Assembly (NCBI RefSeq): GCF_002980495.1
Contig: NZ_PVBR01000007.1
Location: forward strand, 1 to 64,000
Source: Phyllobacterium phragmitis
GTDB lineage: Bacteria; Pseudomonadota; Alphaproteobacteria; Rhizobiales; Rhizobiaceae
DNA: 64,000 nucleotides
Reading direction: 5' to 3'
Shown: positions 17,099-25,963 of the stretch, piece after piece
Layout of the letters: each line of letters starts with the position of its first letter
How positions within the stretch are numbered: position 1 is the first letter of the stretch
Translations under genes and position numbers: made by a program
Notes under the pieces: generated by a model
Told to the model about the DNA's origin: nothing
What the model saw: the letters and a program-made list of their open reading frames with translations, nothing else
Databases searched by the model: none

Positions 17099-18072
17099 AC
17101 CGTTATGCGCGTCAGGAAATCCTTCCCGAAGTCGGCGGGCAGGGTCAGGAAAAGCTGCGGCGGGCGCATGTGCTCATCGTCGGCGCTGGCGGTCTCGGCT
17201 GTCCGGCGCTGCAATATCTGGTCGGCGCCGGCATCGGCAGGATCACGCTCATCGATCCTGACAGCGTCGATCGCAGCAATCTGCATCGCCAGCCGCTCTA
17301 TGGCGAAAGGAGCCTCGGCCAGCCGAAGGTGTTGGCCGCGCGCGATGCCTTGCGCGATCTCAATCCGGAAACGGAGATCATACCCGTCGTCGCCGCGCTC
17401 GATCCGGCCAATGCGACAACGCCGGTCGGGCAAGCCGATATTGCGATGGACTGCGCCGACAGCTTCGCCGCGAGCTATATCCTGTCCGATATCTGCCATG
17501 GGCTCGGCAAGCCTTTGATCTCGGCCTCGGCCCTCGGTCTTTCCGGCTATGTCGGCGGCTTTTGCGGCGGTGCGCCGTCGCTGCGGGCGGTCTTCCCGGA
17601 TTTGCCGAAGACGCTTGCCACCTGCGCGACCGCCGGGGTGCTCGGCCCTGTCGTTGGGACACTTGGCGTGTTGCAGGCGCAGATGGTGCTCGGTGTCCTA
17701 CTCGGCTTCGAGCCGTCGCCGCTCGGCAATATGGTGTCCGTCGATCTCAAGCGCTTTTCGTTCCGCAGCTTCCGCTTCGATCATGCGCCGGAGCCTGAGC
17801 GCATCCCCTTCCCGTTCATCGCGCCCGCCGGGCTTAGAGAGGATGATCTTCTGGTCGAGCTGCGCGGGGCCGACGAAGCGCCGCAAGCGCTTCGCACCGA
17901 CGCGATGCGCGCCATAGTCGATGAATTTCAGGCCGCAAGCATCGTCCCGCCCGAGGGCCGCCGCGTGGTGATGTGCTGCCGCAGCGGACTTCGCGCATGG
18001 CGGGCCGCCTCCGCCCTGCAACGCTACTGGCCGGGCGACATCGCCCTGATCGCCGCCGGCGATTCCAATTGA
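17095..18072 (+). CDS. thiF: ThiF/MoeB-family E1-like adenylyltransferase with C-terminal rhodanese-like tail
   Basis: The 325-residue protein adenylates the ThiS C-terminus. The nucleotide-binding GAGGLG is at 30-35, followed by DSVDRSNLHRQ. The first zinc CxxC of MoeB/ThiF is replaced by GAPSLRAVF, although CATAGVLGPVVGTLG is kept, so zinc binding is probably lost. The last 60 residues end in CCRSGLRAW (Cys295), the rhodanese active-site pattern, which suggests that sulfur carrying and adenylation are fused. The start overlaps thiE by ATGA. Confidence 0.9.
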   Translation: MNRYARQEILPEVGGQGQEKLRRAHVLIVGAGGLGCPALQYLVGAGIGRITLIDPDSVDRSNLHRQPLYGERSLGQPKVLAARDALRDLNPETEIIPVVAALDPANATTPVGQADIAMDCADSFAASYILSDICHGLGKPLISASALGLSGYVGGFCGGAPSLRAVFPDLPKTLATCATAGVLGPVVGTLGVLQAQMVLGVLLGFEPSPLGNMVSVDLKRFSFRSFRFDHAPEPERIPFPFIAPAGLREDDLLVELRGADEAPQALRTDAMRAIVDEFQAASIVPPEGRRVVMCCRSGLRAWRAASALQRYWPGDIALIAAGDSN

Positions 18073-18106
18073 CCATTTTCCTTTTTCCAACCGGAGGAGA
18101 TACCCC

Positions 18107-19069
18107 GTGAAATTCCGACGTTTCCTGCTCGCGCTCCTGGCGACCTTGCCATTGGCGGCAACACCGGCACTGGCCGCCGACAAGCTTTCGCTCATTCTCG
18201 ACTGGTATGTGAACCCGGACCACGGGCCGATCGTCATCGCCAAAGAGAAGGGCTTTTTCCGTGACGAAGGCCTTGACGTGGACATCATCGCGCCGGCCGA
18301 TCCTTCCGCGCCGCCGAAGCTTGTGGCGGCAGGACAGGCGGATATCGCCGTCTCCTATCAGCAGCAGATCCATCTTCAGGCGCATGAGGGCCTGCCCTTG
18401 CTGCGGGTCGGCACGCTGATCAGCTCGCCGCTCAACTGCCTGCTGACGCTTGCCGACGGGCCGGTGAAATCGATCGCCGACCTCAAGGGCAAGAAGGTCG
18501 GCTTTTCGGTCGCAGGCGTCGAGGAATCGATCCTCCAGACCATTCTCACCAAGAACGGCCTGAAGATGAGCGACGTGGAACTCATCAACGTCAACTGGTC
18601 GCTCGCGCCTTCGCTGATGTCGAAGCAGGTCGATGCCGTCATCGGCGCCTACCGCAATGTCGAACTGAACCAGATGGCGGTCGAGGGCGTGAAGGGCCGC
18701 TGCTTCTTCGTCGAGGAGGAAGGCGTGCCGCCCTATGACGAATTGATCTATGTCGCCAATGCCAAGACCATGGACAAGGGCAAGATCTCGCGCTTCCTCG
18801 CCGCCACGGAGAAGGCGACGCAGTTCATCCTGAACCATCCGCAGGAGAGCTACGAGATCTATGCCTCTACGGCCAAGGAGCTGCAGGACGAGGCCAACAA
18901 GCGCGCCTGGTTCGACACGCTGCCGCGCTTCGCGCTCAGGCCCGCCGCCCTCGATATCGGGCGCTACCGGCGCTACGAAGCCTTCCTTAGGGAACACGGT
19001 CTCGTGCCGGCCCTCCTGCCCGTCAACAAGATCGCCATCGACGTGAATGCAGAGGAGCCGGCACAATGA
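18107..19069 (+). CDS. thiY: Pyrimidine-precursor (FAMP/HMP) ABC transporter substrate-binding protein
   Basis: The 320-residue NMT1/THI5-like periplasmic protein has a signal peptide ending near ALAADK. It has the NMT1 core: LILDWYVNPDHGPIVIAKEKGFF, with VGTLISSPLNCLL and GVPPYDELIYVAN later on. ThiY binds formylaminopyrimidine, a thiamine breakdown product, for import. A 34-base gap with GGAGG separates it from thiF, and its last codons overlap tenA by 4 bases. Its place between biosynthesis and tenA supports a pyrimidine-salvage role. Confidence 0.93.
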   Translation: MKFRRFLLALLATLPLAATPALAADKLSLILDWYVNPDHGPIVIAKEKGFFRDEGLDVDIIAPADPSAPPKLVAAGQADIAVSYQQQIHLQAHEGLPLLRVGTLISSPLNCLLTLADGPVKSIADLKGKKVGFSVAGVEESILQTILTKNGLKMSDVELINVNWSLAPSLMSKQVDAVIGAYRNVELNQMAVEGVKGRCFFVEEEGVPPYDELIYVANAKTMDKGKISRFLAATEKATQFILNHPQESYEIYASTAKELQDEANKRAWFDTLPRFALRPAALDIGRYRRYEAFLREHGLVPALLPVNKIAIDVNAEEPAQ

Positions 19070-19770
19070 ACATGATATCCACCAGAACCGATTTCTCATC
19101 ACCTGTTTTTGCCGCCTGGCGCGATGCAGCGGGCGATGACTGGACGGCCTATATCGGCCACGAGTTCGTGAGAGGCATCGGCGACGGCTCGCTACCGCGC
19201 GCCTCATTCGTCCATTATCTCGTGCAGGATTATGTGTTCCTGCGCCATTTCGCCCGCGCCTGGGCTCTTGCCGTAGTCAAGGCCAACAGCCGCGAGGAAA
19301 TGCGCATCGCGGCCTTAACCGTCGATGCGCTGGTCAATCATGAACTGCCGTTGCATGTCGGCATATGCGCCGAAGAGGGCATATCGGAGGATGCGCTTTT
19401 TGCAGCCGAGGAAGCGCCGGAAAATCTCGCCTATACGCGCTTCGTGCTCGATGCCGGCCATTCCGGCGATTTCCTCGACCTGATGGCCGTGCTGTCGCCT
19501 TGCGTGATGGGCTATGGCGAAATCGGCACGCGGCTTGCCGCCACGGCGGCGGCCGATACGCCCTATCGCCCATGGATCGATACCTATGCCGGACAGCGCT
19601 ATCAGGATGTCTGCCACAGGGTGGGCAGGCTGATCGAACGAGCGGCGCGGGACCGGCTCGGCTCCGTGCCGCGAGAGACCGCACGCTGGCAGCATCTCGG
19701 CCGACAGTTCCGCACCGCCACCAGGCTTGAAGCCGCGTTCTGGCAGATGGGGCTGCGCGGACATGCATGA
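19066..19770 (+). CDS. tenA: TenA-family aminopyrimidine aminohydrolase
   Basis: The 234-residue helical enzyme hydrolyses 4-amino-5-aminomethyl-2-methylpyrimidine to HMP, completing salvage of the compound brought in by ThiXYZ. The catalytic Cys lies in LSPCVMGYGEIG, with a TenA-type acidic/aromatic setting (HYLVQDYVFLRHF near residue 45). Its first four bases overlap thiY, and it overlaps thiZ by 8 bases. Confidence 0.94.
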   Translation: MNMISTRTDFSSPVFAAWRDAAGDDWTAYIGHEFVRGIGDGSLPRASFVHYLVQDYVFLRHFARAWALAVVKANSREEMRIAALTVDALVNHELPLHVGICAEEGISEDALFAAEEAPENLAYTRFVLDAGHSGDFLDLMAVLSPCVMGYGEIGTRLAATAAADTPYRPWIDTYAGQRYQDVCHRVGRLIERAARDRLGSVPRETARWQHLGRQFRTATRLEAAFWQMGLRGHA

Positions 19771-20494
19771 AGCACCGCCCGGACTTCTGTTGCAGGGCGA
19801 TTTCCACCATGCCGGCCAACCGCTTTTTGACGGTATCCGGCTCGGCATCGAGGCCGGTAAATGGACCTGCCTCGTCGGCCCGTCGGGCGTCGGCAAATCG
19901 ACGCTTTTACGGCTGATCGCCGATCTCGATACCGGCGGGGAATTTTCGGGCACGATAGTCGCAGGCGACGAAAGGCCGGTTACGGCGCGCGTCGCCTATA
20001 TGGCGCAGACGGATCTCCTGGCGCCATGGCTCGATGTCTATGAGAATGTCGTCCTCGGCGCGAGGCTGCGCGGCGAGACGCCGGACCGGGCGCGTGCCGA
20101 GCGGCTCATTGCCCGTGTCGGCCTCGAGCCGCACCGGCACAAGCGCCCGGCGAGCCTTTCCGGCGGTATGCGGCAGCGCGCAGCACTCGCCCGCATGCTG
20201 ATGGAGGACCGCCCGTTAGCGCTGCTCGACGAGCCTTTCGCGGCGCTCGACGCCCGCACCCGCAGCGAAATGCAGGAACTCGCCCATGAAATGCTTGGAG
20301 GGCGCACCGTCGTGCTGGTGACGCACGATCCGGCGGAAGCGGTGCGGCTTGCCGATGAGATCATCATCGTCAGCGCCGCCGGGCTCAGCCGCTATGAAAA
20401 TCTGGAGGGCCAGCCGATCCGCGCTGCCGAGGCGGCTGAAACGCTTGCCATGCAATCCGATCTCTTACGCCGGCTGCGGGAGTTACCTCAGTGA
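19763..20494 (+). CDS. thiZ: Pyrimidine-precursor ABC transporter ATP-binding protein
   Basis: The 243-residue ATPase belongs to the nitrate/taurine/thiamine-precursor group. Walker A is GPSGVGKST, the signature LSGGMRQR, and Walker B is LALLDEPFAALD. The ATG at 19763, overlapping the tenA stop, is preferred to an in-frame one at 19727. It energises the ThiX permease encoded immediately after. Confidence 0.93.
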   Translation: MHEAPPGLLLQGDFHHAGQPLFDGIRLGIEAGKWTCLVGPSGVGKSTLLRLIADLDTGGEFSGTIVAGDERPVTARVAYMAQTDLLAPWLDVYENVVLGARLRGETPDRARAERLIARVGLEPHRHKRPASLSGGMRQRAALARMLMEDRPLALLDEPFAALDARTRSEMQELAHEMLGGRTVVLVTHDPAEAVRLADEIIIVSAAGLSRYENLEGQPIRAAEAAETLAMQSDLLRRLRELPQ

Positions 20495-21252
20495 AAAGCC
20501 GCTTCATCGATGGGCTTCTTTCCGCATGCGCGGCGCTGGCGCTATGGCAGGCCATCGTCTGGCTGACCGGCGTTCCGCCCTTCATCCTGCCCGGTCCGGG
20601 TGGCGTGCTGCGCGCGCTCATCGATAATCGCGCGCTGATCGCGGAGAACGCCGGGACGACCATCATCGAGGTGCTGATCGGCCTCGTTCTCGGCGCGGCC
20701 ATAGGCGGCGCGACGGCGCTGCATCTGATGATTTCGCCAATGGCGCGGCGGCTGCTTTTACCGCTGATGGTATTCAGCCAGGCGATCCCGATCTTCGCGC
20801 TTGCGCCAATCCTGACGCTGTGGCTCGGCTACGGCATAATATCGAAGATCGCGGTGACTGTTCTGATGATCTTCTTTCCCGTGGTTTCCACCTTCTATGA
20901 CGGCCTGCGGCGCACCGATCCGGGGCTGCTCGATCTGGCCAGGACCATGGGGGCAACGCCGATGAGCACGCTTCTGCGGCTGCGCCTTCCGGCAGCCCTC
21001 CCCGCCTTCGGCTCCGGCCTCAGGCTTGCCGCCGTCTATGCACCGATCGGCGCCGTTATCGGCGAATGGGTCGGCGCATCGAAAGGGCTCGGCTATCTCA
21101 TGCTTCTCGCCAACGGCCGGTCGAAGGTCGATCTGATGTTCGCCGCGCTCTTCGTGCTGGCGGCCTTCACCGTCATCCTGCACGCCGTCATCTCAATCGC
21201 CGCACGGCGCATGGCGGACTGGTCGAAAGAGACGGATGGGAGCGGCGTTTAG
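20491..21252 (+). CDS. thiX: Pyrimidine-precursor ABC transporter permease
   Basis: The 253-residue inner-membrane protein has about six spans and the BPD-transport segment DLARTMGATPMSTLLRLRLP (EAA loop). A GTG start overlaps the thiZ stop by 4 bases. It completes the ThiXYZ importer and is the last gene of the riboswitch-controlled operon. A paired-palindrome repeat follows. Confidence 0.92.
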   Translation: MKSRFIDGLLSACAALALWQAIVWLTGVPPFILPGPGGVLRALIDNRALIAENAGTTIIEVLIGLVLGAAIGGATALHLMISPMARRLLLPLMVFSQAIPIFALAPILTLWLGYGIISKIAVTVLMIFFPVVSTFYDGLRRTDPGLLDLARTMGATPMSTLLRLRLPAALPAFGSGLRLAAVYAPIGAVIGEWVGASKGLGYLMLLANGRSKVDLMFAALFVLAAFTVILHAVISIAARRMADWSKETDGSGV

Positions 21253-21280
21253 GCAGATCTGACGGGTTGGCGTTCCGTCA

Positions 21281-21441
21281 CACCCCCCTCTGGCCTGCCG
21301 GCCATCTCCCCCACAAGGAGGGAGATTAGCTGACATAGGCGGCAGTATTTATTCTTCACCGTAAATGGTTAGTGGCCAACTTCAATGACAGCCAATCTCC
21401 ACCCTTGTGGGGGAGATGGCCGGCAGGCCAGAGGGGGGGTG
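21281..21441. repeat. Paired-palindrome intergenic repeat, class A (copy 1)
   Basis: Two 49-50 base arms (21281-21329 and 21392-21441) are near-perfect inverted copies, each starting or ending with CACCCCCCTCTGGCCTGCCGG-like sequence and containing CTCCCCCACAAGG. They flank about 62 unrelated bases. A second copy is at 49109-49269, and a collapsed copy of only the outer arms is at 25993-26036. Confidence 0.85.
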
Positions 21442-21657
21442 TTCCAGCGGATCGCTCCACCTGAACTGAACTGCACTCCATTTTCAATCCGCATCATTCT
21501 ATTTCCCCCCTGACAAGCTGACGCGCCCTCAAATCCACCCCGCGGTCTTGACAAGCCATGGTCTCAGGCATTCTATAGGTAATCCGGTATTAAAGACCGA
21601 TGTCCTGTATATTGGATTACAAAAAGGGAACATTCGCTAAGCGAAAGGGATGATGTC
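21442..21657 (+). promoter_or_regulatory. Promoter/operator region of the second amino-acid ABC cassette
   Basis: An interrupted palindrome is formed by TAATCCGGTAT (21580-21590) and ATATTGGATTA (21609-21619), which match at 9 of 11 positions. A TTGACA hexamer at 21548-21553 could be a -35 box, although the -10 at the expected distance is poor. The palindrome lies about 40 bases before the binding-protein gene and is the best operator for the IclR-family regulator at 25100-25963. Confidence 0.5.
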
Positions 21658-22491
21658 ATGACCAGCAAACTATTCATTGCGGCGATGATCGCCGTGCTGC
21701 CGATGACGGCCGAGGCTCAGGAAACCAGAAGCAAGATCGACGAGGTACTCGCACGCGGACATCTCATCATGGGGACCGGCAGCACCAATGCGCCGTGGCA
21801 TTTCAAGAGCGTGGACGACAAGCTGCAGGGCTTCGACGTCGATATGGGCCGCATCGTCGCCAAGGCGCTTTTCAGCGACCCTGACAAGATCGAATTCGTC
21901 AACCAGTCCTCGGACGCCCGCATTCCAAACATCACCACCAACAAGGTGGACATCACCTGCCAGTTCATGACGGTGACCGGCGAGCGCGCGCAGCAGATCG
22001 CCTTCACCATCCCCTATTACCGCGAAGGCGTCGGGCTGATGCTGAAGGCGGACAGCCAATATGCCGATTATGCCGCGCTGAAGGACGCCGGTTCGTCCGT
22101 GACCATCTCGGTCCTGCAGAACGTCTATGCCGAGGATATGGTGCATGCCGCCCTGCCCGACGCCAAGGTCGACCAGTATGACTCGGTCGACCTGATCTAT
22201 CAGGCGCTGGAGTCGGGCCGCTCCGATGCGGCGGCGACCGACCAGTCGTCGCTCGCCTGGTACATGACGCAGAACCCAGATCGCTACAAGGATGCAGGCT
22301 ATGGCTGGAACCCGCAGACCTATGCCTGCGGCGTCAAGCGCGGCGACCAGGATTGGCTGAACTTCGTCAACACCGCCCTGCATGAGGCGATGACCGGCGT
22401 GGAGTTCGATTTCTACGCCAAATCGTTCAAGACCTGGTTCGGCAAGGATCTGACGCCGCCGCAGATCGGCTTCCCGGTGGAATACAAGTAA
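21658..22491 (+). CDS. Amino acid ABC transporter substrate-binding protein
   Basis: The 277-residue exported protein has a signal peptide ending near AEAQE and a type 3 binding fold. Ligand-loop segments are GTGSTNAPWHFKSVDDKLQGFDVDMG, TNKVDITCQFMTVTGERAQQIAFTIPYY and ALESGRSDAAATDQSS. Two cysteines (in DITCQF and YACGVKRG) could form a disulfide. It is the first gene of a binding protein-permease-permease-ATPase-RidA-IclR series. The ligand is unknown. Confidence 0.9.
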   Translation: MTSKLFIAAMIAVLPMTAEAQETRSKIDEVLARGHLIMGTGSTNAPWHFKSVDDKLQGFDVDMGRIVAKALFSDPDKIEFVNQSSDARIPNITTNKVDITCQFMTVTGERAQQIAFTIPYYREGVGLMLKADSQYADYAALKDAGSSVTISVLQNVYAEDMVHAALPDAKVDQYDSVDLIYQALESGRSDAAATDQSSLAWYMTQNPDRYKDAGYGWNPQTYACGVKRGDQDWLNFVNTALHEAMTGVEFDFYAKSFKTWFGKDLTPPQIGFPVEYK

Positions 22492-22572
22492 GCCGGCTCA
22501 CGCGGTTCCGGGGATGCCCGGAGCCGCCTTCTCCCTATCCTGCGCGTGGCGGTGAACCATGAGCTATCGACC

Positions 22573-23235
22573 ATGAACTATACGCTGAATTTCTCGGCGG
22601 TCTGGCGCAGCTTCGATCTGCTGCTGGAGGGGCTGGCGCTCAGTCTTGCGCTTGCCTTCGGCGCGATCCTGATCGGCTGCGTGATCGGCCTTTGCACGGC
22701 CTTCGGACTGATCTCCAAAAGCGGCTTCCTCAGGCGCCCCGCCGGCATCTACGTCACGATCATCCGCAACACGCCGATCCTCGTCCTCATCCTCTTCACC
22801 TATTTCGCGCTCCCGCAGCTGGGCGTGCGGCTCGGCAAGATCGAAAGCTTCGTCTTCACGCTTGCCATCTATTCCGGCGCCTATCTCGCCGAGGTCTTCC
22901 GCGGCGGATTGCTCGCCATTCCGCCGGGGCTGCGCGAGGCCGGTCTCGCCATCGGCCTGACGAACATGCAGATCCGCACGTCGATCATCACGCCGCTGAT
23001 GCTGCGCAACGTCCTGCCGTCGCTCGGCAGCACCATCATCTCGCTCTTCAAGGACACATCGCTCGCCGCGGCGATCGCCGTGCCCGAACTCACCTTCGAA
23101 GCGCGCAAGATCAATGTCGAGACGTTCCGCGTCATCGAGACATGGATGGTCGCCAGCTGTCTTTATGTCGCCACCTGCTCGATCCTCGCCGCCCTGATGC
23201 GCGCGGTCGAGCGCCGTCTGGCCATAGCGAGGTAG
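22573..23235 (+). CDS. Amino acid ABC transporter permease (HisQ/HisM family)
   Basis: The 220-residue permease has several spans and the family segments TIIRNTPILVLILFTYF and GLREAGLAIGLTNMQIRTS. The ATG at 22573 gives the usual N-terminus MNYTLNFSAVW. In-frame GTG codons lie at 22546 and 22552. It stops 4 bases before the partner permease. Confidence 0.9.
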   Translation: MNYTLNFSAVWRSFDLLLEGLALSLALAFGAILIGCVIGLCTAFGLISKSGFLRRPAGIYVTIIRNTPILVLILFTYFALPQLGVRLGKIESFVFTLAIYSGAYLAEVFRGGLLAIPPGLREAGLAIGLTNMQIRTSIITPLMLRNVLPSLGSTIISLFKDTSLAAAIAVPELTFEARKINVETFRVIETWMVASCLYVATCSILAALMRAVERRLAIAR

Positions 23236-23239
23236 TCCC

Positions 23240-23902
23240 ATGGATATCATGCATTTCCTCGATGTGGTGTGGCTGGCGCGGATGCCGATCCTCAAGGGCC
23301 TCGGCGTCACCATTTCGATTTCGTTTCTGGCGATCTGCGCCGGTACGGTCCTCGGCGTGTTCGTCGGGCTGGCGCTCACCTATGGTGTGCGGCCGCTGCG
23401 CTGGATCGTGCGCGGCTATACGGATTTCATCCGCGGCACGCCGGTCCTCGTGCTGGTGCTGGCGAGCTATTACGTGCTGAGCACGGTGGGGCTCGATCTC
23501 GGGCCGTTCCAGGCCGGCGTCCTGGCGCTTGCCGTCTTCTGCTCGTCGCATGTCGGCGAGATCGTGCGCGGCGCGCTGCAATCGATCCCCAGGGGGCAAA
23601 CGGAAGCCGCCAAGGCGATCGGCCTCACCTTCCCGCAGACATTCGCCTATGTGCTGGGGCCGCAGGCGCTGCGCCAGGTGCTGCCGGCCTGGGTCAACAC
23701 GGCGGCGGAAATGGTCAAGGCGTCGACGCTGCTTTCGATCATCGGCGTCGCGGAACTGCTGCTGCGCACGCAGGAACTCATCTCGCGCAGCTTCATGAGC
23801 CTCGAATTCTATTTCTTCGCGGGCTTCCTCTATTTCACCATCAATTACGCCATCGAGCGTTTCGGCCGCTATGTCGAACGCAAGACCGCCGTTCCAACAT
23901 AA
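23240..23902 (+). CDS. Amino acid ABC transporter permease (HisQ/HisM family)
   Basis: The 220-residue second permease has the family segments DFIRGTPVLVLVLASYY and GQTEAAKAIGLTFPQTFAYV and ends with a basic tail (RYVERKTAVPT). It pairs with the preceding permease and lies 12 bases before the ATPase gene. Confidence 0.9.
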   Translation: MDIMHFLDVVWLARMPILKGLGVTISISFLAICAGTVLGVFVGLALTYGVRPLRWIVRGYTDFIRGTPVLVLVLASYYVLSTVGLDLGPFQAGVLALAVFCSSHVGEIVRGALQSIPRGQTEAAKAIGLTFPQTFAYVLGPQALRQVLPAWVNTAAEMVKASTLLSIIGVAELLLRTQELISRSFMSLEFYFFAGFLYFTINYAIERFGRYVERKTAVPT

Positions 23903-23914
23903 AAGGCTCTGGGG

Positions 23915-24685
23915 ATGACGAACAATCTTCTCGAAATCCGCGACCTGCACAAAAGCTATGGCGCGGTCGAGGTGCTCAAGGGCGTCGACTGCACCATGCG
24001 GCAGGGCGATGTCGTCAGTATCATCGGCTCCAGCGGCTCCGGCAAGACGACGATGCTGCGCTGCATCAACATGCTGGAGGAATTCGAAGGCGGCACGATC
24101 AGCATCGACGGCCAGGCGATCGGCTATGAGATCGTCAACGGCCAGCGCCGCCGCAAGAGCGAAAGGGAAATTGCCCGGCAGCGGGCGCTGACCGGCATGG
24201 CGTTCCAGCAATTCAATCTGTTTCCGCATATGTCGGCGGTCGGCAATGTCATGCTGGGGCTCGTCAAGGTGAAGAAGATCGGCCGCGACGAGGCACGCGC
24301 AGTCGCCGAGACATGGCTCGACCGTGTCGGCTTGCGCGAGCGGGCCGAACATTATCCGGGCCAGCTTTCCGGCGGGCAGCAGCAGCGCGTCGCCATCGCC
24401 AGGGCCATCGCCATGAACCCGAAGCTGATGCTGTTCGACGAGGTGACGTCGGCGCTCGATCCCGAACTCGTCAACGAGGTGCTGCAGGTCATCAAGAACC
24501 TGGCGCAGGACGGCATGAGCATGCTGCTCGTCACGCATGAGATGCGGTTCGCCTATGAGGTTTCGAACCGTGTGATCTTCATGAACCAGGGACGCATCGG
24601 CGAGGAAGGCAATCCACGCGAAATGTTCCACAAACCCGGGACGGAACGCCTCGCGGAATTCCTCAAATCATCCACTTTCAACTGA
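23915..24685 (+). CDS. Amino acid ABC transporter ATP-binding protein
   Basis: The 256-residue ATPase has Walker [10 protein letters not shown] (about 36-44), a Q-loop AFQQFN, the signature LSGGQQQR and Walker [13 protein letters not shown]. The usual Pro of DEPTSALD is Val here, a common variant in this transporter group. The switch His is in VTHEM. It ends 19 bases before the RidA gene. Confidence 0.94.
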   Translation: MTNNLLEIRDLHKSYGAVEVLKGVDCTMRQGDVVSIIGSSGSGKTTMLRCINMLEEFEGGTISIDGQAIGYEIVNGQRRRKSEREIARQRALTGMAFQQFNLFPHMSAVGNVMLGLVKVKKIGRDEARAVAETWLDRVGLRERAEHYPGQLSGGQQQRVAIARAIAMNPKLMLFDEVTSALDPELVNEVLQVIKNLAQDGMSMLLVTHEMRFAYEVSNRVIFMNQGRIGEEGNPREMFHKPGTERLAEFLKSSTFN

Positions 24686-24704
24686 AAAATCGGAGAATGA
24701 TATC

Positions 24705-25088
24705 GTGACCATCAAGCGTTATGGCGCCGGCGAGACCGGAGCAGGTAAGCAGGCTCTCCCCTTTGCCCGCGCGGTCGAGGCCAATGGCTGGCTCTATGTT
24801 TCGGGCCAGGTCGCCATGGAGAACGGCGAAATCGTCGGCGGCGGCATCATCGCCGAGACCCGCAAGGCCATCGAAAACATGATCGCCATTCTTCATGAGG
24901 CCGGATATGGAGTCGAAGATGTGGTAAGGATCGGCGTCTGGCTCGATGATCCGCGCGACTTCTGGACATTCAACGGCGTCTATGCGGAATATTTCGGCGA
25001 GAACCCGCCGGCGCGCGCTTGTGTCCAGTCGCGGATGATGGTCGATTGCAAGGTGGAAGTGGATTGCGTGGCCTATAAGGCCGGATAA
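24705..25088 (+). CDS. RidA-family (YjgF/YER057c/UK114) enamine/imine deaminase
   Basis: The 127-residue product is a typical trimeric RidA subunit with LYVSGQVAM, the internal GVEDVVRIGVWL and the C-terminal PARACVQSRMMV. The Arg in PAR is the one that archetypal RidA needs for hydrolysing reactive enamines and imines. The start is GTG with GGAGAATGATATC upstream. It is encoded inside an amino-acid uptake and regulation group, which suggests that it clears or processes an imine made from the imported compound. Confidence 0.9.
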   Translation: MTIKRYGAGETGAGKQALPFARAVEANGWLYVSGQVAMENGEIVGGGIIAETRKAIENMIAILHEAGYGVEDVVRIGVWLDDPRDFWTFNGVYAEYFGENPPARACVQSRMMVDCKVEVDCVAYKAG

Positions 25089-25099
25089 AGGCCCAGGTA

Positions 25100-25963
25100 A
25101 TGGACGAATGGAGGCGGGACGAAACCCGCCTCGCATCGGGAAAGACTGATATGGACGATATGACGGTGGACACGATCAATCGCAGGGCAAGAGGGCTCGA
25201 CCGTGCGTTCGAGATCCTCGATTTCCTGCGGCATCGCCGTCAGCCGATGCGACCCAACGAGATCGCGCAGCATATCGGCGCGCCGCGCTCGTCGGTCTAT
25301 GAGCTGGTCAATCTCCTGATGCGGCAGGGCGTGCTCGAATATCAAGGTGAGGACGGCCGGGTGTTTCTCGGCCGCAAGCTCTATTTCCTCGGGACCGCCT
25401 ATGCGGAACAGTTCGACCTGATGCGCGAATGCGACCGGCTCCTCACCAAGATCACCGAGGAGACCCGCGAAACCGCGCAGATGTGTATGCTCGAAGGCAA
25501 CAAATATACCGTGGCGCTGATGCGCGAGGGTATAAGGCCGTTCCGCATCTCATCGAGCATCGGCGAGCCGGTGCCGATACCGTGGACGGCGTCGGGGCGT
25601 CTCCTGGTTTCGCATATGAGCGACGCGGAAATCCTGGACTTCATCCCGCAGGAGGATTTCCGCCTGCCTGATGGCGCCCGGCTCGATCCCGCCCAATTCA
25701 TCGCACAGGTGAGAGAGGCGGCGCGGGTCGGCTATTTCACCTTCAACAGCACAATCGAGACCTTCACCCATTGCTTTGCCGTGCCGGTCTACCAGAGCGG
25801 CAAGATCTGCGTCGCCACGCTCTGCCTGGTGGCGCCGAAGGAAGACGGGCTGAAGAACCATGCGGATTACCTGAAGAGCCTCACGGCGGCGGCCGAGGAT
25901 CTGTCCGCCACGCTCGGCTTTGCCGGCACCGAGGGTATGGAACGCGCCCGCAAGCGGCTTTAG
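25100..25963 (+). CDS. IclR-family transcriptional regulator
   Basis: The 287-residue protein has an N-terminal winged helix (about 30-95, with LDRAFEILDFL and MRPNEIAQHIGAPRSSVYELVNLL) and an IclR effector domain (about 110-280). It probably controls the transporter-RidA genes it follows, through the interrupted palindrome at 21580-21619. The start is uncertain: ATG at 25100 has a weak site, and ATG at 25151 would give a more usual N-terminus. Its TAG stop is the first three bases of a dispersed repeat (TAGAGC). Confidence 0.88.
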   Translation: MDEWRRDETRLASGKTDMDDMTVDTINRRARGLDRAFEILDFLRHRRQPMRPNEIAQHIGAPRSSVYELVNLLMRQGVLEYQGEDGRVFLGRKLYFLGTAYAEQFDLMRECDRLLTKITEETRETAQMCMLEGNKYTVALMREGIRPFRISSSIGEPVPIPWTASGRLLVSHMSDAEILDFIPQEDFRLPDGARLDPAQFIAQVREAARVGYFTFNSTIETFTHCFAVPVYQSGKICVATLCLVAPKEDGLKNHADYLKSLTAAAEDLSATLGFAGTEGMERARKRL

